Of a stretch of DNA of 35,606 bases, positions 16,282-24,864 are shown one piece after another. Position 1 is the first letter of the stretch. Every line of letters starts with the position of its first letter. Origin of the DNA: Verrucomicrobiota bacterium (GTDB taxonomy: Bacteria; Verrucomicrobiota; Verrucomicrobiia; Limisphaerales; JACRJY01); NCBI GenBank assembly GCA_016235585.1, contig JACRJY010000142.1, positions 1-35,606 of the forward strand, written 5' to 3'. The notes below the pieces were generated by a model. The model saw only the letters and a program-made list of their open reading frames with translations, did no database searches and was not told the DNA's origin. The position numbers and the translations under genes are program-made.

Positions 16282-17346
16282 GTGAGCGACGACCTCCCAG
16301 CCGCAGACGCCTGCCTTCCGCCCGCGATTCCGCACCGGCGGCGTCCGCGCTATGCCGGCAAGAATCCGCGCCGCTTTGAGGAGAAATACAAGGAGCACAA
16401 TCCGCAGCGCTACGCCGCCACCGTTGCGAAGGTTCTCGCGTCCGGCAAAACGCCCGCCGGCACGCACCGGCCCATCATGGTCGCGGAAATCCTGGCGGTG
16501 CTCGCGCCCCGGCCCGGCGAACTCGCGGTGGATTGCACGCTCGGCTACGGCGGCCACGCGCGGGAAATCCTCGCGCACCTGCTGCCCGGCGGGCGGCTGC
16601 TGGGTTTGGACGCGGACACGATTGAATTGCCGAAGACGGAGATGCGGTTGCGCGAGGCAGGCTTCGGGCCGGAAGCTTTCACCGTCGTCCGCAGCAATTT
16701 TGCTGGGCTGCCGCAGGCGCTCTCTGCGCAAAACCTGACGGGCGTGGATTGCCTCCTCGCCGATCTCGGCGTCTCCTCGATGCAACTGGACGATCCGGCG
16801 CGCGGCTTCTCGGTGAAGCTCGACGGCCCGCTGGACATGAGGATGAATCCGCAGCGCGGCTTTCCCGCCTCGGCGTTGCTGGAGAAAAGTTCGCCCGCGG
16901 CGCTGACGAAGCTGTTTCAGGAAAACGCCGACGAGCCGCGCGCGGAAAAACTGTCGTTGGCCCTCGCGGGGAAAAACTTCTCCACGACCGCCCGGCTGGC
17001 CACCGCCATCCGCGAGGCGCTGCCGCTGGTGCAAAAGGAGCAGGCCGATCTGACGGTGCGGCGGGTGTTTCAGGCGCTCCGCATCGCGGTGAACGATGAG
17101 TTCTCCGCGCTCGACACGCTGCTGCGCCATCTGCCCGCGTGCCTGAACCCCGGCGGGCGCGCAGCGATTCTCACGTTTCATTCCGGCGAAGACCGGCGAG
17201 TGAAGAAGGCGTTCGAGGCCGGACTGCGTGCCGGGGTTTATGCGGAAATCGCGCCGGAGATCATCCGCCCGTCGCCGGAGGAGCGCCGCTCCAATCCGCG
17301 CTCGTCCTCCGCCAAGCTGCGCTGGGCGCGCAAAATCGCTGCGTGA
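16282..17346 (+). CDS. rsmH: 16S rRNA (cytosine1402-N4)-methyltransferase RsmH
   Basis: SAM-dependent methyltransferase that N4-methylates C1402 in the 16S rRNA decoding centre. 354 aa from the GTG at 16282. A basic N-terminal extension (HRRRPRYAGKNPRRFEEKYK) precedes the core, as I recall for verrucomicrobial RsmH. Core motifs are HRPIMV, SAM motif I DCTLGYGGHAREIL, LADLGVSSMQLDDPARGFS, GPLDMRM, and the C-terminal ILTFHSGEDRRVK and NPRSSSAKLRWA. An upstream GTG at 16219 would add 21 unlikely residues. rsmH normally heads the dcw cell-division cluster; here no ftsL or ftsI follows and the next gene is convergent. Confidence 0.95.
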   Translation: MSDDLPAADACLPPAIPHRRRPRYAGKNPRRFEEKYKEHNPQRYAATVAKVLASGKTPAGTHRPIMVAEILAVLAPRPGELAVDCTLGYGGHAREILAHLLPGGRLLGLDADTIELPKTEMRLREAGFGPEAFTVVRSNFAGLPQALSAQNLTGVDCLLADLGVSSMQLDDPARGFSVKLDGPLDMRMNPQRGFPASALLEKSSPAALTKLFQENADEPRAEKLSLALAGKNFSTTARLATAIREALPLVQKEQADLTVRRVFQALRIAVNDEFSALDTLLRHLPACLNPGGRAAILTFHSGEDRRVKKAFEAGLRAGVYAEIAPEIIRPSPEERRSNPRSSSAKLRWARKIAA

Positions 17347-17379
17347 TTGCCCCTCCACCTCCATCAAAAATGCAGCAAT

Positions 17380-18549
17380 TCAATCCGCCCGCCGCCGTGC
17401 AGCTGACTTCTTCGGCGCGGCTTCCATGAGCAGTTTCCAGAAGTCGTTTTGGAAGGCGGGGCCGGTGCTGTTGCCCAGGCGCGTGACCACCAGTTCGAGG
17501 CTGGGGACAACGTAGAGCTTGCGATCCACCGCGCCCAGCGCGGCGACGAGGTCGGGCGGGGCCGTCGGGATCAGCGGGCCTTTCACGCGCTCGCCCGCGC
17601 CGCGCGCGACTTCGGGCTGGCCATTGAGCCACCACAAATAGCCGTAGGAGGGATTCAGTTTCTGCGAGGGCTTCAACGCGGCGTGCAGATAGTCGCGATC
17701 CGCAATCACGGTTTCGCCGTTCCATTGTCCGTCCGCGAGGATGAGCAGGCCGAAGCGCGCGAGGTCGCGGGCGGTGGTGGCGAAACCGAGGGCATTGGGC
17801 ACCGCGTTGCGCCCCGTGCCCGGCCGGTCGGCCCAGCTTGAATCCTTCATCCCGATGGGGCCGGTGAGCCATTCGCGCGTGAGGTCATTCGGAGTTTTTT
17901 TCGTCGCGGCGGCCACGACCTTGATGGTGTGCGCGTAGGCGGCGGAGTTGTAGCGCCAGCGCGTGCCGGCGTCGGCCTCGAAGGTCAGGTCATCCTTGAG
18001 TCCGCTTGTCATCGTCACGAGATGCCGCACGGTGATGGCCTGCTCCTGTTCGGGCGATGCCTTCGACCAGCCGGGGCCAAGGTGTTTGCTCACGCGATCC
18101 TCCAATTTCAACAAGCCCTTGTGCTGTGCGATGCCGACGAGGATGGCGCTCACGCTTTTCTGCACCGACGCCACGTCCTCGATCACATGGCCGGCTGCGT
18201 CCCGGCCGCGAACCAGCGCGCCGTAATCCCGCGCCTTGGCTCCGGCGCGCGCGTCCTCGTCGAGTTCCCAGTATTTTTCGGCCAGAATTTTTCCGCGATG
18301 GAGAATGACCACGCCGGAGGCGCGCGTTTTGCCTGCGAGTTGCAGAGCGGCATTCAGCTTGTCCGCGTTCCAGTCGGCCTGCACAGGTTGCACGCGTTCC
18401 CATTCGCCGCTGGCGGGCGGGAAATAGCGCGGACGGACGGTTTTGGCTTCAGGCTGGAGCGCGGCTTCTGACACTTGTGAACTGGACGAGGCGAGCAATG
18501 TCGCGCTCAAGCAGATCAATCGTGTGAACTCACGTCGTCGGTTTTTCAT
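17380..18549 (-). CDS. Exported beta-lactamase-fold serine hydrolase
   Basis: 389 aa from the ATG at 18549. The N-terminus has a Tat-like MKNRRREFTRLI before a hydrophobic stretch, so export as a folded protein is possible. Class C/penicillin-binding features are SVQK (128-131, the SxxK nucleophile motif) and YNS (200-202). The expected third motif (KTG/HxG) is not obvious. HLVTMTSGLKD and YGYLWWLNGQ are typical of the wider family of esterases and D-peptidases related to AmpC. The substrate cannot be predicted. Convergent with rsmH (33 nt between stops). The upstream in-frame extension to 18870 is antisense to the methyltransferase gene and rejected. Confidence 0.88.
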   Translation of the reverse strand: MKNRRREFTRLICLSATLLASSSSQVSEAALQPEAKTVRPRYFPPASGEWERVQPVQADWNADKLNAALQLAGKTRASGVVILHRGKILAEKYWELDEDARAGAKARDYGALVRGRDAAGHVIEDVASVQKSVSAILVGIAQHKGLLKLEDRVSKHLGPGWSKASPEQEQAITVRHLVTMTSGLKDDLTFEADAGTRWRYNSAAYAHTIKVVAAATKKTPNDLTREWLTGPIGMKDSSWADRPGTGRNAVPNALGFATTARDLARFGLLILADGQWNGETVIADRDYLHAALKPSQKLNPSYGYLWWLNGQPEVARGAGERVKGPLIPTAPPDLVAALGAVDRKLYVVPSLELVVTRLGNSTGPAFQNDFWKLLMEAAPKKSAARRRAD

Positions 18550-18558
18550 GGTTGGGTA

Positions 18559-18587
18559 AGGATATGCTTGCAGGCGGCGGTTTGAAA
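18559..18587 (-). promoter_or_regulatory. Promoter of the serine hydrolase gene
   Basis: On the minus strand TTTCAA (18582-18587), 17 nt, TATCCT (18559-18564). The -10 ends 9 nt before the ATG at 18549, predicting a leader of 2-3 nt. Confidence 0.5.
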
Positions 18588-18682
18588 CTATTTTCAGCAA
18601 TGGATCCGCATCGCCACATCTCCCTGCTCTGTCAGCCATTTGAGGCTCGCCGCTTAAAAAGCTTTTGGCAAAACTTGCCCCG

Positions 18683-19372
18683 ATGAAACAAGGCCTCGTG
18701 CTGGACAAGGTCGTTCTGCTGGGACGCACATTGGATGAATATCGCCGGTATTTCGCGCTCGACCTCGAAGCGTGTCGCGGCAGGGCGATTCTGGACGTGG
18801 CGTCCGGCGTGAGTTCGTTTTGCGCCGAGGCGAACCAGCGCGGGATGCGAGTCACGGCGTTCGACGCCATCTACGGACTGCCGGGCGAGGAAATCAGCCG
18901 CCGCTGCGGGCCGGATTTGGATCACGTGACGGATGCAATCAAGGATTTGAAGACGTATCGCTGGGGTTTTTACCAGTCGCCTGAACATCTGCGCGGGTTT
19001 CGTGAACGAGCCTATCAGACATTTCTGGAAGATTACCGCGAGCAGCAGGGCAAACGCTACGTGCCGGGCCGGCTGCCGGAACTGCCTTTCGCCGACGGCC
19101 AGTTCGACCTCGCGCTCGTGTCGTATCTGCTGTTTGTCTATGAAGATCAACTGGACTACGAGTTTCACCGGCAGTCGCTGCTGGAAATCATGCGCGTGAC
19201 GCGGGGCGAAGCGAGGCTGTATCCCTTGGTCACGTTTGAGGCGAAACGGTGCAGCCATCTTGACCGGCTCAAGAACGATCCCGCGCTGGCTCACCTCGGC
19301 TTCGAGGAGGTGCGGACGGATTTTGAATTTCTCCTTAACTCGAACTTTTACCTGCGGGTCTTCCGGCGCTGA
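18683..19372 (+). CDS. Class I SAM-dependent methyltransferase
   Basis: 229 aa from the ATG at 18683 (a TTG at 18665 is also in frame). SAM motif I is AILDVASGVSSFCAEANQRG, followed by an acidic residue at the end of strand 2 (VTAFDAIYG). Strand 4 is FDLALVSYLLFVYEDQL, with PELPFADGQ just before it as in many small-molecule methyltransferases. The acceptor is not predictable. A weak promoter-like pair (TCGCCG 18647-18652, 17 nt, AAAACT 18670-18675) ends 7 nt before the ATG. Divergent from the serine hydrolase gene; 139 nt precede rseP, so co-transcription is possible but not shown. Confidence 0.88.
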   Translation: MKQGLVLDKVVLLGRTLDEYRRYFALDLEACRGRAILDVASGVSSFCAEANQRGMRVTAFDAIYGLPGEEISRRCGPDLDHVTDAIKDLKTYRWGFYQSPEHLRGFRERAYQTFLEDYREQQGKRYVPGRLPELPFADGQFDLALVSYLLFVYEDQLDYEFHRQSLLEIMRVTRGEARLYPLVTFEAKRCSHLDRLKNDPALAHLGFEEVRTDFEFLLNSNFYLRVFRR

Positions 19373-19511
19373 AAGCCACAGGCTCGTGATTCAATTGAAC
19401 ACCGGCGTCCGCCGCCTGTCTTTTCCACGGTTGCCAGTCATCGGACATGGAACTACAGTCCCGGCGTCGTGAACAGCGCGGCAGGCCGGTTGGCCGCTGG
19501 CGCTGATTTTT

Positions 19512-20927
19512 ATGCAGACATTGAAAGTGATTTTTATCGTTCTTGAAGTGCTCGTGCTCTTCAACCTGCTTATCTTTGTGCATGAGCTGGGGCACTTTCT
19601 GGCGGCGCGCTGGCGCGGCCTCAAGGTCGAGCGCTTCGCCATCTGGTTCGGCCATCCGATCTGGAAGATGCAGCGCGACGGCGTGGAATACGTCCTCGGC
19701 TGGATTCCCGCCGGCGGCTACGTCTCGCTGCCGCAAATGGCCTCGATGGAAGCCATCGAGGGCAAGACCGAGGAAAAAGCCGAACCGCTCCCGCCCGTTT
19801 CGGCGCTCGATAAAATCATCGTCGCCTTCGCCGGGCCGTTGTTTAGTTTCCTGCTCGCGGTGGCTTTCGCCGTCGTGGTCTGGCAGGTTGGCAAGCCCGC
19901 CACCGACTCGGACCGCTCCACGCAGATTGGCTGGGTCGAGCCGAACGGCCCGGCGTGGAAGGCCGGCCTGCGCCCCGGCGACATTATCACCGAGGTGGAC
20001 GGCCGCAAGGTCACGGCCTTTGCGCCGCCTTCGCAGGACAGCGTGACGTGGCGGATCATCACCAGCACCGGCACGAACATCGCCATCAAGTATCTCCGCG
20101 ACGGAAAGGAGCATCTCGCCCTCGCCGTGCCCGCCAAGCGCCCGACGCAATGGTATGAGCGCAAATCGCTGCGGCAGATTCGCATCTCCTCGGCCCACCC
20201 GGCCATCATCTACGAAGTGGCGACCAACAGCCCCGCCGCCCTGGCCGGCCTCCAGCCCGGCGACGAAGTGCTCGCGCTCAACGCGGAAAAAATCTACAGC
20301 GCCGAGCCGGTCTATCGTCTTGCCGAGAGCATGACGAACAGTCCGGCATCCGTGAGTTTCACCATTCGCCGGGGCACGGAGCGATTCGAGAAGGCGCTCA
20401 CGCCTGTCGCTCCCGTCAAGCCGGCCAACAGCAAGCCTTCCTTCGGCATCCTCTCGTGGCAGGGCGTCACCAATGTCGTGATGGCCCATCCGAGCCCTTG
20501 GGAGCAGATCGAGATCAGCGTCGGCCAGATCACCGCCACGCTGGGCGCGGTGTTCGCGCGCAACTCGGACATCGGCGTGCAGCAGCTCGGCGGCGCGGTG
20601 ATGATCATCCGCGTCTATAAAAATCTCTTCGAGAGCGAGCACGGCTGGCGGCTCGTGCTGTGGTTCAGCGTCATCATGAACGTCAACCTCGCGCTGCTGA
20701 ACCTGCTTCCTTTCCCCGTGCTCGACGGCGGGCACATCACCCTCGCAGTCATCGAGGCCATCCGCCGCCGGCCCGTCAGCTCGGTGATTCTGCAATACCT
20801 CCAGACCGCGTGCGCCGTGGCGCTGATCACGTTCATGGTCTTCATCGCGTTCTTCGACACCGGCGACTGGGTTCGCAGCGCCCGCAAAGACCGCGAGGAG
20901 CCGATTGTCTTTGCGCCGGCGAAGTGA
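19512..20927 (+). CDS. rseP: Site-2 intramembrane zinc protease RseP
   Basis: 471 aa, M50 family. It cleaves membrane-spanning anti-sigma factors or signal-peptide remnants in the inner membrane. HELGH (24-28) supplies the zinc ligands and catalytic Glu inside the first TM helix. Two PDZ-like domains follow (around GPAWKAGLRPGDIITEVDG and SPAALAGLQPGDEVLALN). Near the C-terminus NLLPFPVLDGGH supplies the third ligand, then a last TM helix (CAVALITFMVFIAFF). No Shine-Dalgarno precedes the ATG. ispG starts 17 nt downstream. In many bacteria dxr precedes rseP; here a methyltransferase does. Confidence 0.95.
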   Translation: MQTLKVIFIVLEVLVLFNLLIFVHELGHFLAARWRGLKVERFAIWFGHPIWKMQRDGVEYVLGWIPAGGYVSLPQMASMEAIEGKTEEKAEPLPPVSALDKIIVAFAGPLFSFLLAVAFAVVVWQVGKPATDSDRSTQIGWVEPNGPAWKAGLRPGDIITEVDGRKVTAFAPPSQDSVTWRIITSTGTNIAIKYLRDGKEHLALAVPAKRPTQWYERKSLRQIRISSAHPAIIYEVATNSPAALAGLQPGDEVLALNAEKIYSAEPVYRLAESMTNSPASVSFTIRRGTERFEKALTPVAPVKPANSKPSFGILSWQGVTNVVMAHPSPWEQIEISVGQITATLGAVFARNSDIGVQQLGGAVMIIRVYKNLFESEHGWRLVLWFSVIMNVNLALLNLLPFPVLDGGHITLAVIEAIRRRPVSSVILQYLQTACAVALITFMVFIAFFDTGDWVRSARKDREEPIVFAPAK

Positions 20928-20944
20928 CCTTTCCCATTCCCCCG

Positions 20945-22825
<1,881 letters not shown>

Positions 22826-22838
22826 TGAATTAACGATT

Positions 22839-23645
22839 ATGAGCCAAAACGAGAGTTCCGACAAAAATAGAACAGCGTGTTGCACGGCGAAGATTCATTT
22901 TGGCTACATAATCTCTATTCTCGTGGTGATTATTATTGCGCTTCTGACTGTAAAGTGGAGCGATATTCCCGCTCTAGCAGAGCACCTTAACTTTGCATTG
23001 GGCATTACTTCACTTGTTTTGGCAGTTGTCGCCATTGTTTACGCCTTTTTCGCAAATAATTCTTTCAATGTAACCGTTTCAAAATTGGAATCAGCGGCCA
23101 CAACAATTAAGGACGAGACTGGTGATTTGGAAAGGGCAGTTCATGGTCTCGAACTGCAATTAAAAGACATCCCCGATAAATTACTTTCATTGGAGGGCCA
23201 AGTATCAAAAACGCATGCCCTCGTGGAAGCGTCATCACAACAACCAAAATCTCAAATAACTGTTCAAAAACCAGATGTTTCTGTCGAGGAGTTTGCAAAT
23301 AATGTCGTTGACCGTTTCTTGAATGTTTCGTCTTGGAATGGCTTAAAAGTGATGTATCTCTGCTGTCTTGCCTGTGAAAAACAGAAGGAATTTGATCTGA
23401 AAGAATGGACAACAATGGATCAATCAATTTCGTATGACTACGCCTATGGTTTTCTTATTGCGGCATCATCTGCTGGATTCTTTGACCATGTCATGCAAGA
23501 CACCAAAGTTCGTGTGACCGCAATGCCTCAACCTGTCGCACATAAAATTCGCCCCGTCATGGATGCTCGGATAAAGGTTTTTCCGGTGCCATTTAATAAA
23601 ACTTGGCCGCCACAGATTGAAATAATTGAGAAGTTTATCGGTTGA
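22839..23645 (+). CDS. AT-rich two-TM membrane protein of unknown function
   Basis: 268 aa. TM helices at about 22-41 (FGYIISILVVIIIALLTV) and 50-71 (LNFALGITSLVLAVVAIVYAF) are followed by a short coiled coil (about 80-125, SKLESAATTIKDETGDLERA) and a soluble C-terminal domain of about 120 aa with several Cys residues (MYLCCLACEK). The gene is clearly AT-richer than its neighbours and uses AAT, AAA and ATT codons that they avoid, suggesting acquisition from outside. It begins 13 nt after ispG without a Shine-Dalgarno, so it may ride on the ispG transcript. No family recognised; the 2TM plus coiled-coil plus small-domain layout is seen in signalling and effector proteins, which is only suggestive. 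Confidence 0.8.
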   Translation: MSQNESSDKNRTACCTAKIHFGYIISILVVIIIALLTVKWSDIPALAEHLNFALGITSLVLAVVAIVYAFFANNSFNVTVSKLESAATTIKDETGDLERAVHGLELQLKDIPDKLLSLEGQVSKTHALVEASSQQPKSQITVQKPDVSVEEFANNVVDRFLNVSSWNGLKVMYLCCLACEKQKEFDLKEWTTMDQSISYDYAYGFLIAASSAGFFDHVMQDTKVRVTAMPQPVAHKIRPVMDARIKVFPVPFNKTWPPQIEIIEKFIG

Positions 23646-24192
23646 TTTCCACAAGCCAAATATTCGGGCAACACAGTTTGAAACCCAGCGCCCTCGGCTT
23701 TGCCACGTTTCCAGCTCCGTCAGCAACGGAATCTTTGTAGCCCGCCGATTCCCATAAAATCCCCAGCCCCGGCGGGCCAAAATCTTGATGCCGCTCCTGC
23801 CGGAGCTTGAATTTGTTTTCCGGGCGCAGCTACAAACATTCCGCGCCCACGGCGCTTGGCGCGGCTGAAAATAGCCCAACGCTTCAGCGCTGGGTTCAAC
23901 GGTGCAACGGCGGAGGAGTCCCAGCGGGACGAAAGAGCCGTCTGCCGTCCCTGACGGGGCTTTTACCTTGCGTGACACTTTACCCAGCCTTGAAAGGCTA
24001 GGCTATTCGCAACGGCTTTGTGGAGACAACTCCGGCTCCTTTTCCATCGTTTCCCCGCTCCCACCCGGCCCCAGCCCGGTTTTTGAGCCAGCACCCGCTG
24101 CGGCCCGATAACGCCGGGGAACTGTCTCTTTTTGACCACACCCCCCTCGAAAACACGCTCGAAACCCTGTTTTTGACCAAAAACCGGGGTTT
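23646..24192. other. Non-coding stretch with a cluster of short hairpins
   Basis: No credible gene. It holds several short palindromes: AGCCCAACGCTTCAGCGCTGGGTT (23873-23896 region, inverted about CTTCAG), GTCCCAGCGGGAC (23918-23930), and AGCCTTGAAAGGCT (23986-23999). From 24080 to 24192 three copies of TTTTTGA[CG]C follow in otherwise featureless sequence. The hairpins resemble dispersed intergenic repeats common in this phylum. Confidence 0.6.
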
Positions 24193-24506
24193 CCGGCACG
24201 GTAGAATGAAATTGCCGCACGGTAGAATGAGTCTGCCGTGCGGTAGCCCGACTCTGCCGTGCGGCAGAAGTGGCTGACCGCATGGTAAACCCCGCCAACC
24301 GCACGGCAGGACGGCCCTGCCGCATGGTCGAACCCGCTGACCGTGCGGCAGCAGGTGCTGACCGTGCGGCAGAAGGCACCGACCATGCGGCAGACCGGTT
24401 CAACCAATGGCAGAATGAGTTTACCGCACGGTAGAATTGGCTGGCCGCGTGGCAGGATGGGCTGGCCGCGTGGCATACTGGCTCCCTCGTGCGGTGGATG
24501 TCCCGT
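24193..24506. repeat. Array of about fifteen 21-bp repeats with a pseudo-palindromic core
   Basis: Fourteen of fifteen consecutive units are exactly 21 nt; unit 11 (24403-24422) is 20 nt. The rough consensus is RCCGYRYGGYAG followed by nine variable bases, often RAAYGRSYT. The core CCGYRYGG is a pseudo-palindrome present as CCGCACGG, CCGTGCGG, CCGCATGG, CCATGCGG or CCGCGTGG, so it appears in both orientations. Every frame is open for long stretches because 21 is a multiple of 3, but the 20-nt unit breaks any shared frame and no frame has a start, signal or domain. Not CRISPR: units are short, degenerate and without spacers. 21 bp equals two B-DNA turns, so the boxes lie on one helical face. 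Confidence 0.9.
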
Positions 24507-24538
24507 GGGACGCATCTTTCGGCGGACGGGAGGAAACC

Positions 24539-24858
24539 TCACAGCGCCGCTTCGAGCCGCTTGCAGATCGTCTTGAGGATTTGGATGCGCGCGAACTCCG
24601 TGCTCGTCCGCGCGACCATGTCGTTCACGGCGGCCTTGTAGGCGTCCCACCGCTCGCGGTTGCGCCAGTCTTCGTCGGTGATCTTGTATTGCTTGATGGC
24701 GATCTGTTGGCACTGCTTAAAGCGGCGCAATTGCTCGTCCTTGCTGATGTGCACCCAGAATTTCACCACGACATTGCCGCCCTCGGTAAGCTGCTCCTCG
24801 AAGTCGTTGATCTCCAGAAAGGCCCGCTGCCATTCCGCGTCCGTGGTGAACAAGGAGA
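24539..24858 (-). pseudogene. Truncated PPK2-type polyphosphate kinase fragment
   Basis: The minus-strand frame encodes a C-terminal piece of a PPK2/polyphosphate:AMP phosphotransferase: TTDAEWQRAFLEINDFEEQL, VVVKFWVHISKDEQLRRF, KITDEDWRNRERWDAYKAAV and NDMVARTS. The P-loop and lid half is missing; homology begins abruptly beside the end of the NamZ-fusion gene. Near the end, TSTEFA joins directly to RIQILKTICKRLEAAL, whereas intact proteins have, as I recall, a further dozen or so residues (APWxLVxxNDK) there. Loss of the 5' half plus an internal deletion means it cannot be an active kinase. Decay is recent, since the frame is still open. Confidence 0.82.
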
Positions 24859-24864
24859 CGGGAT

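Noticed and set aside
20660-20944. Upstream extension of ispG to 20660.
   Set aside because: It lies inside rseP in another frame and has Arg/Pro-rich shadow sequence.
24193-24506. CRISPR array.
   Set aside because: Repeats are 21 nt in total, degenerate, without 30-nt spacers, and no cas gene is nearby.
24003-24713. Heptapeptide-repeat protein encoded across the 21-bp array (minus strand).
   Set aside because: Any frame through a 21-bp repeat gives heptapeptides. The 20-nt unit breaks the phase, and the frame overlaps the PPK2 remnant in another frame.
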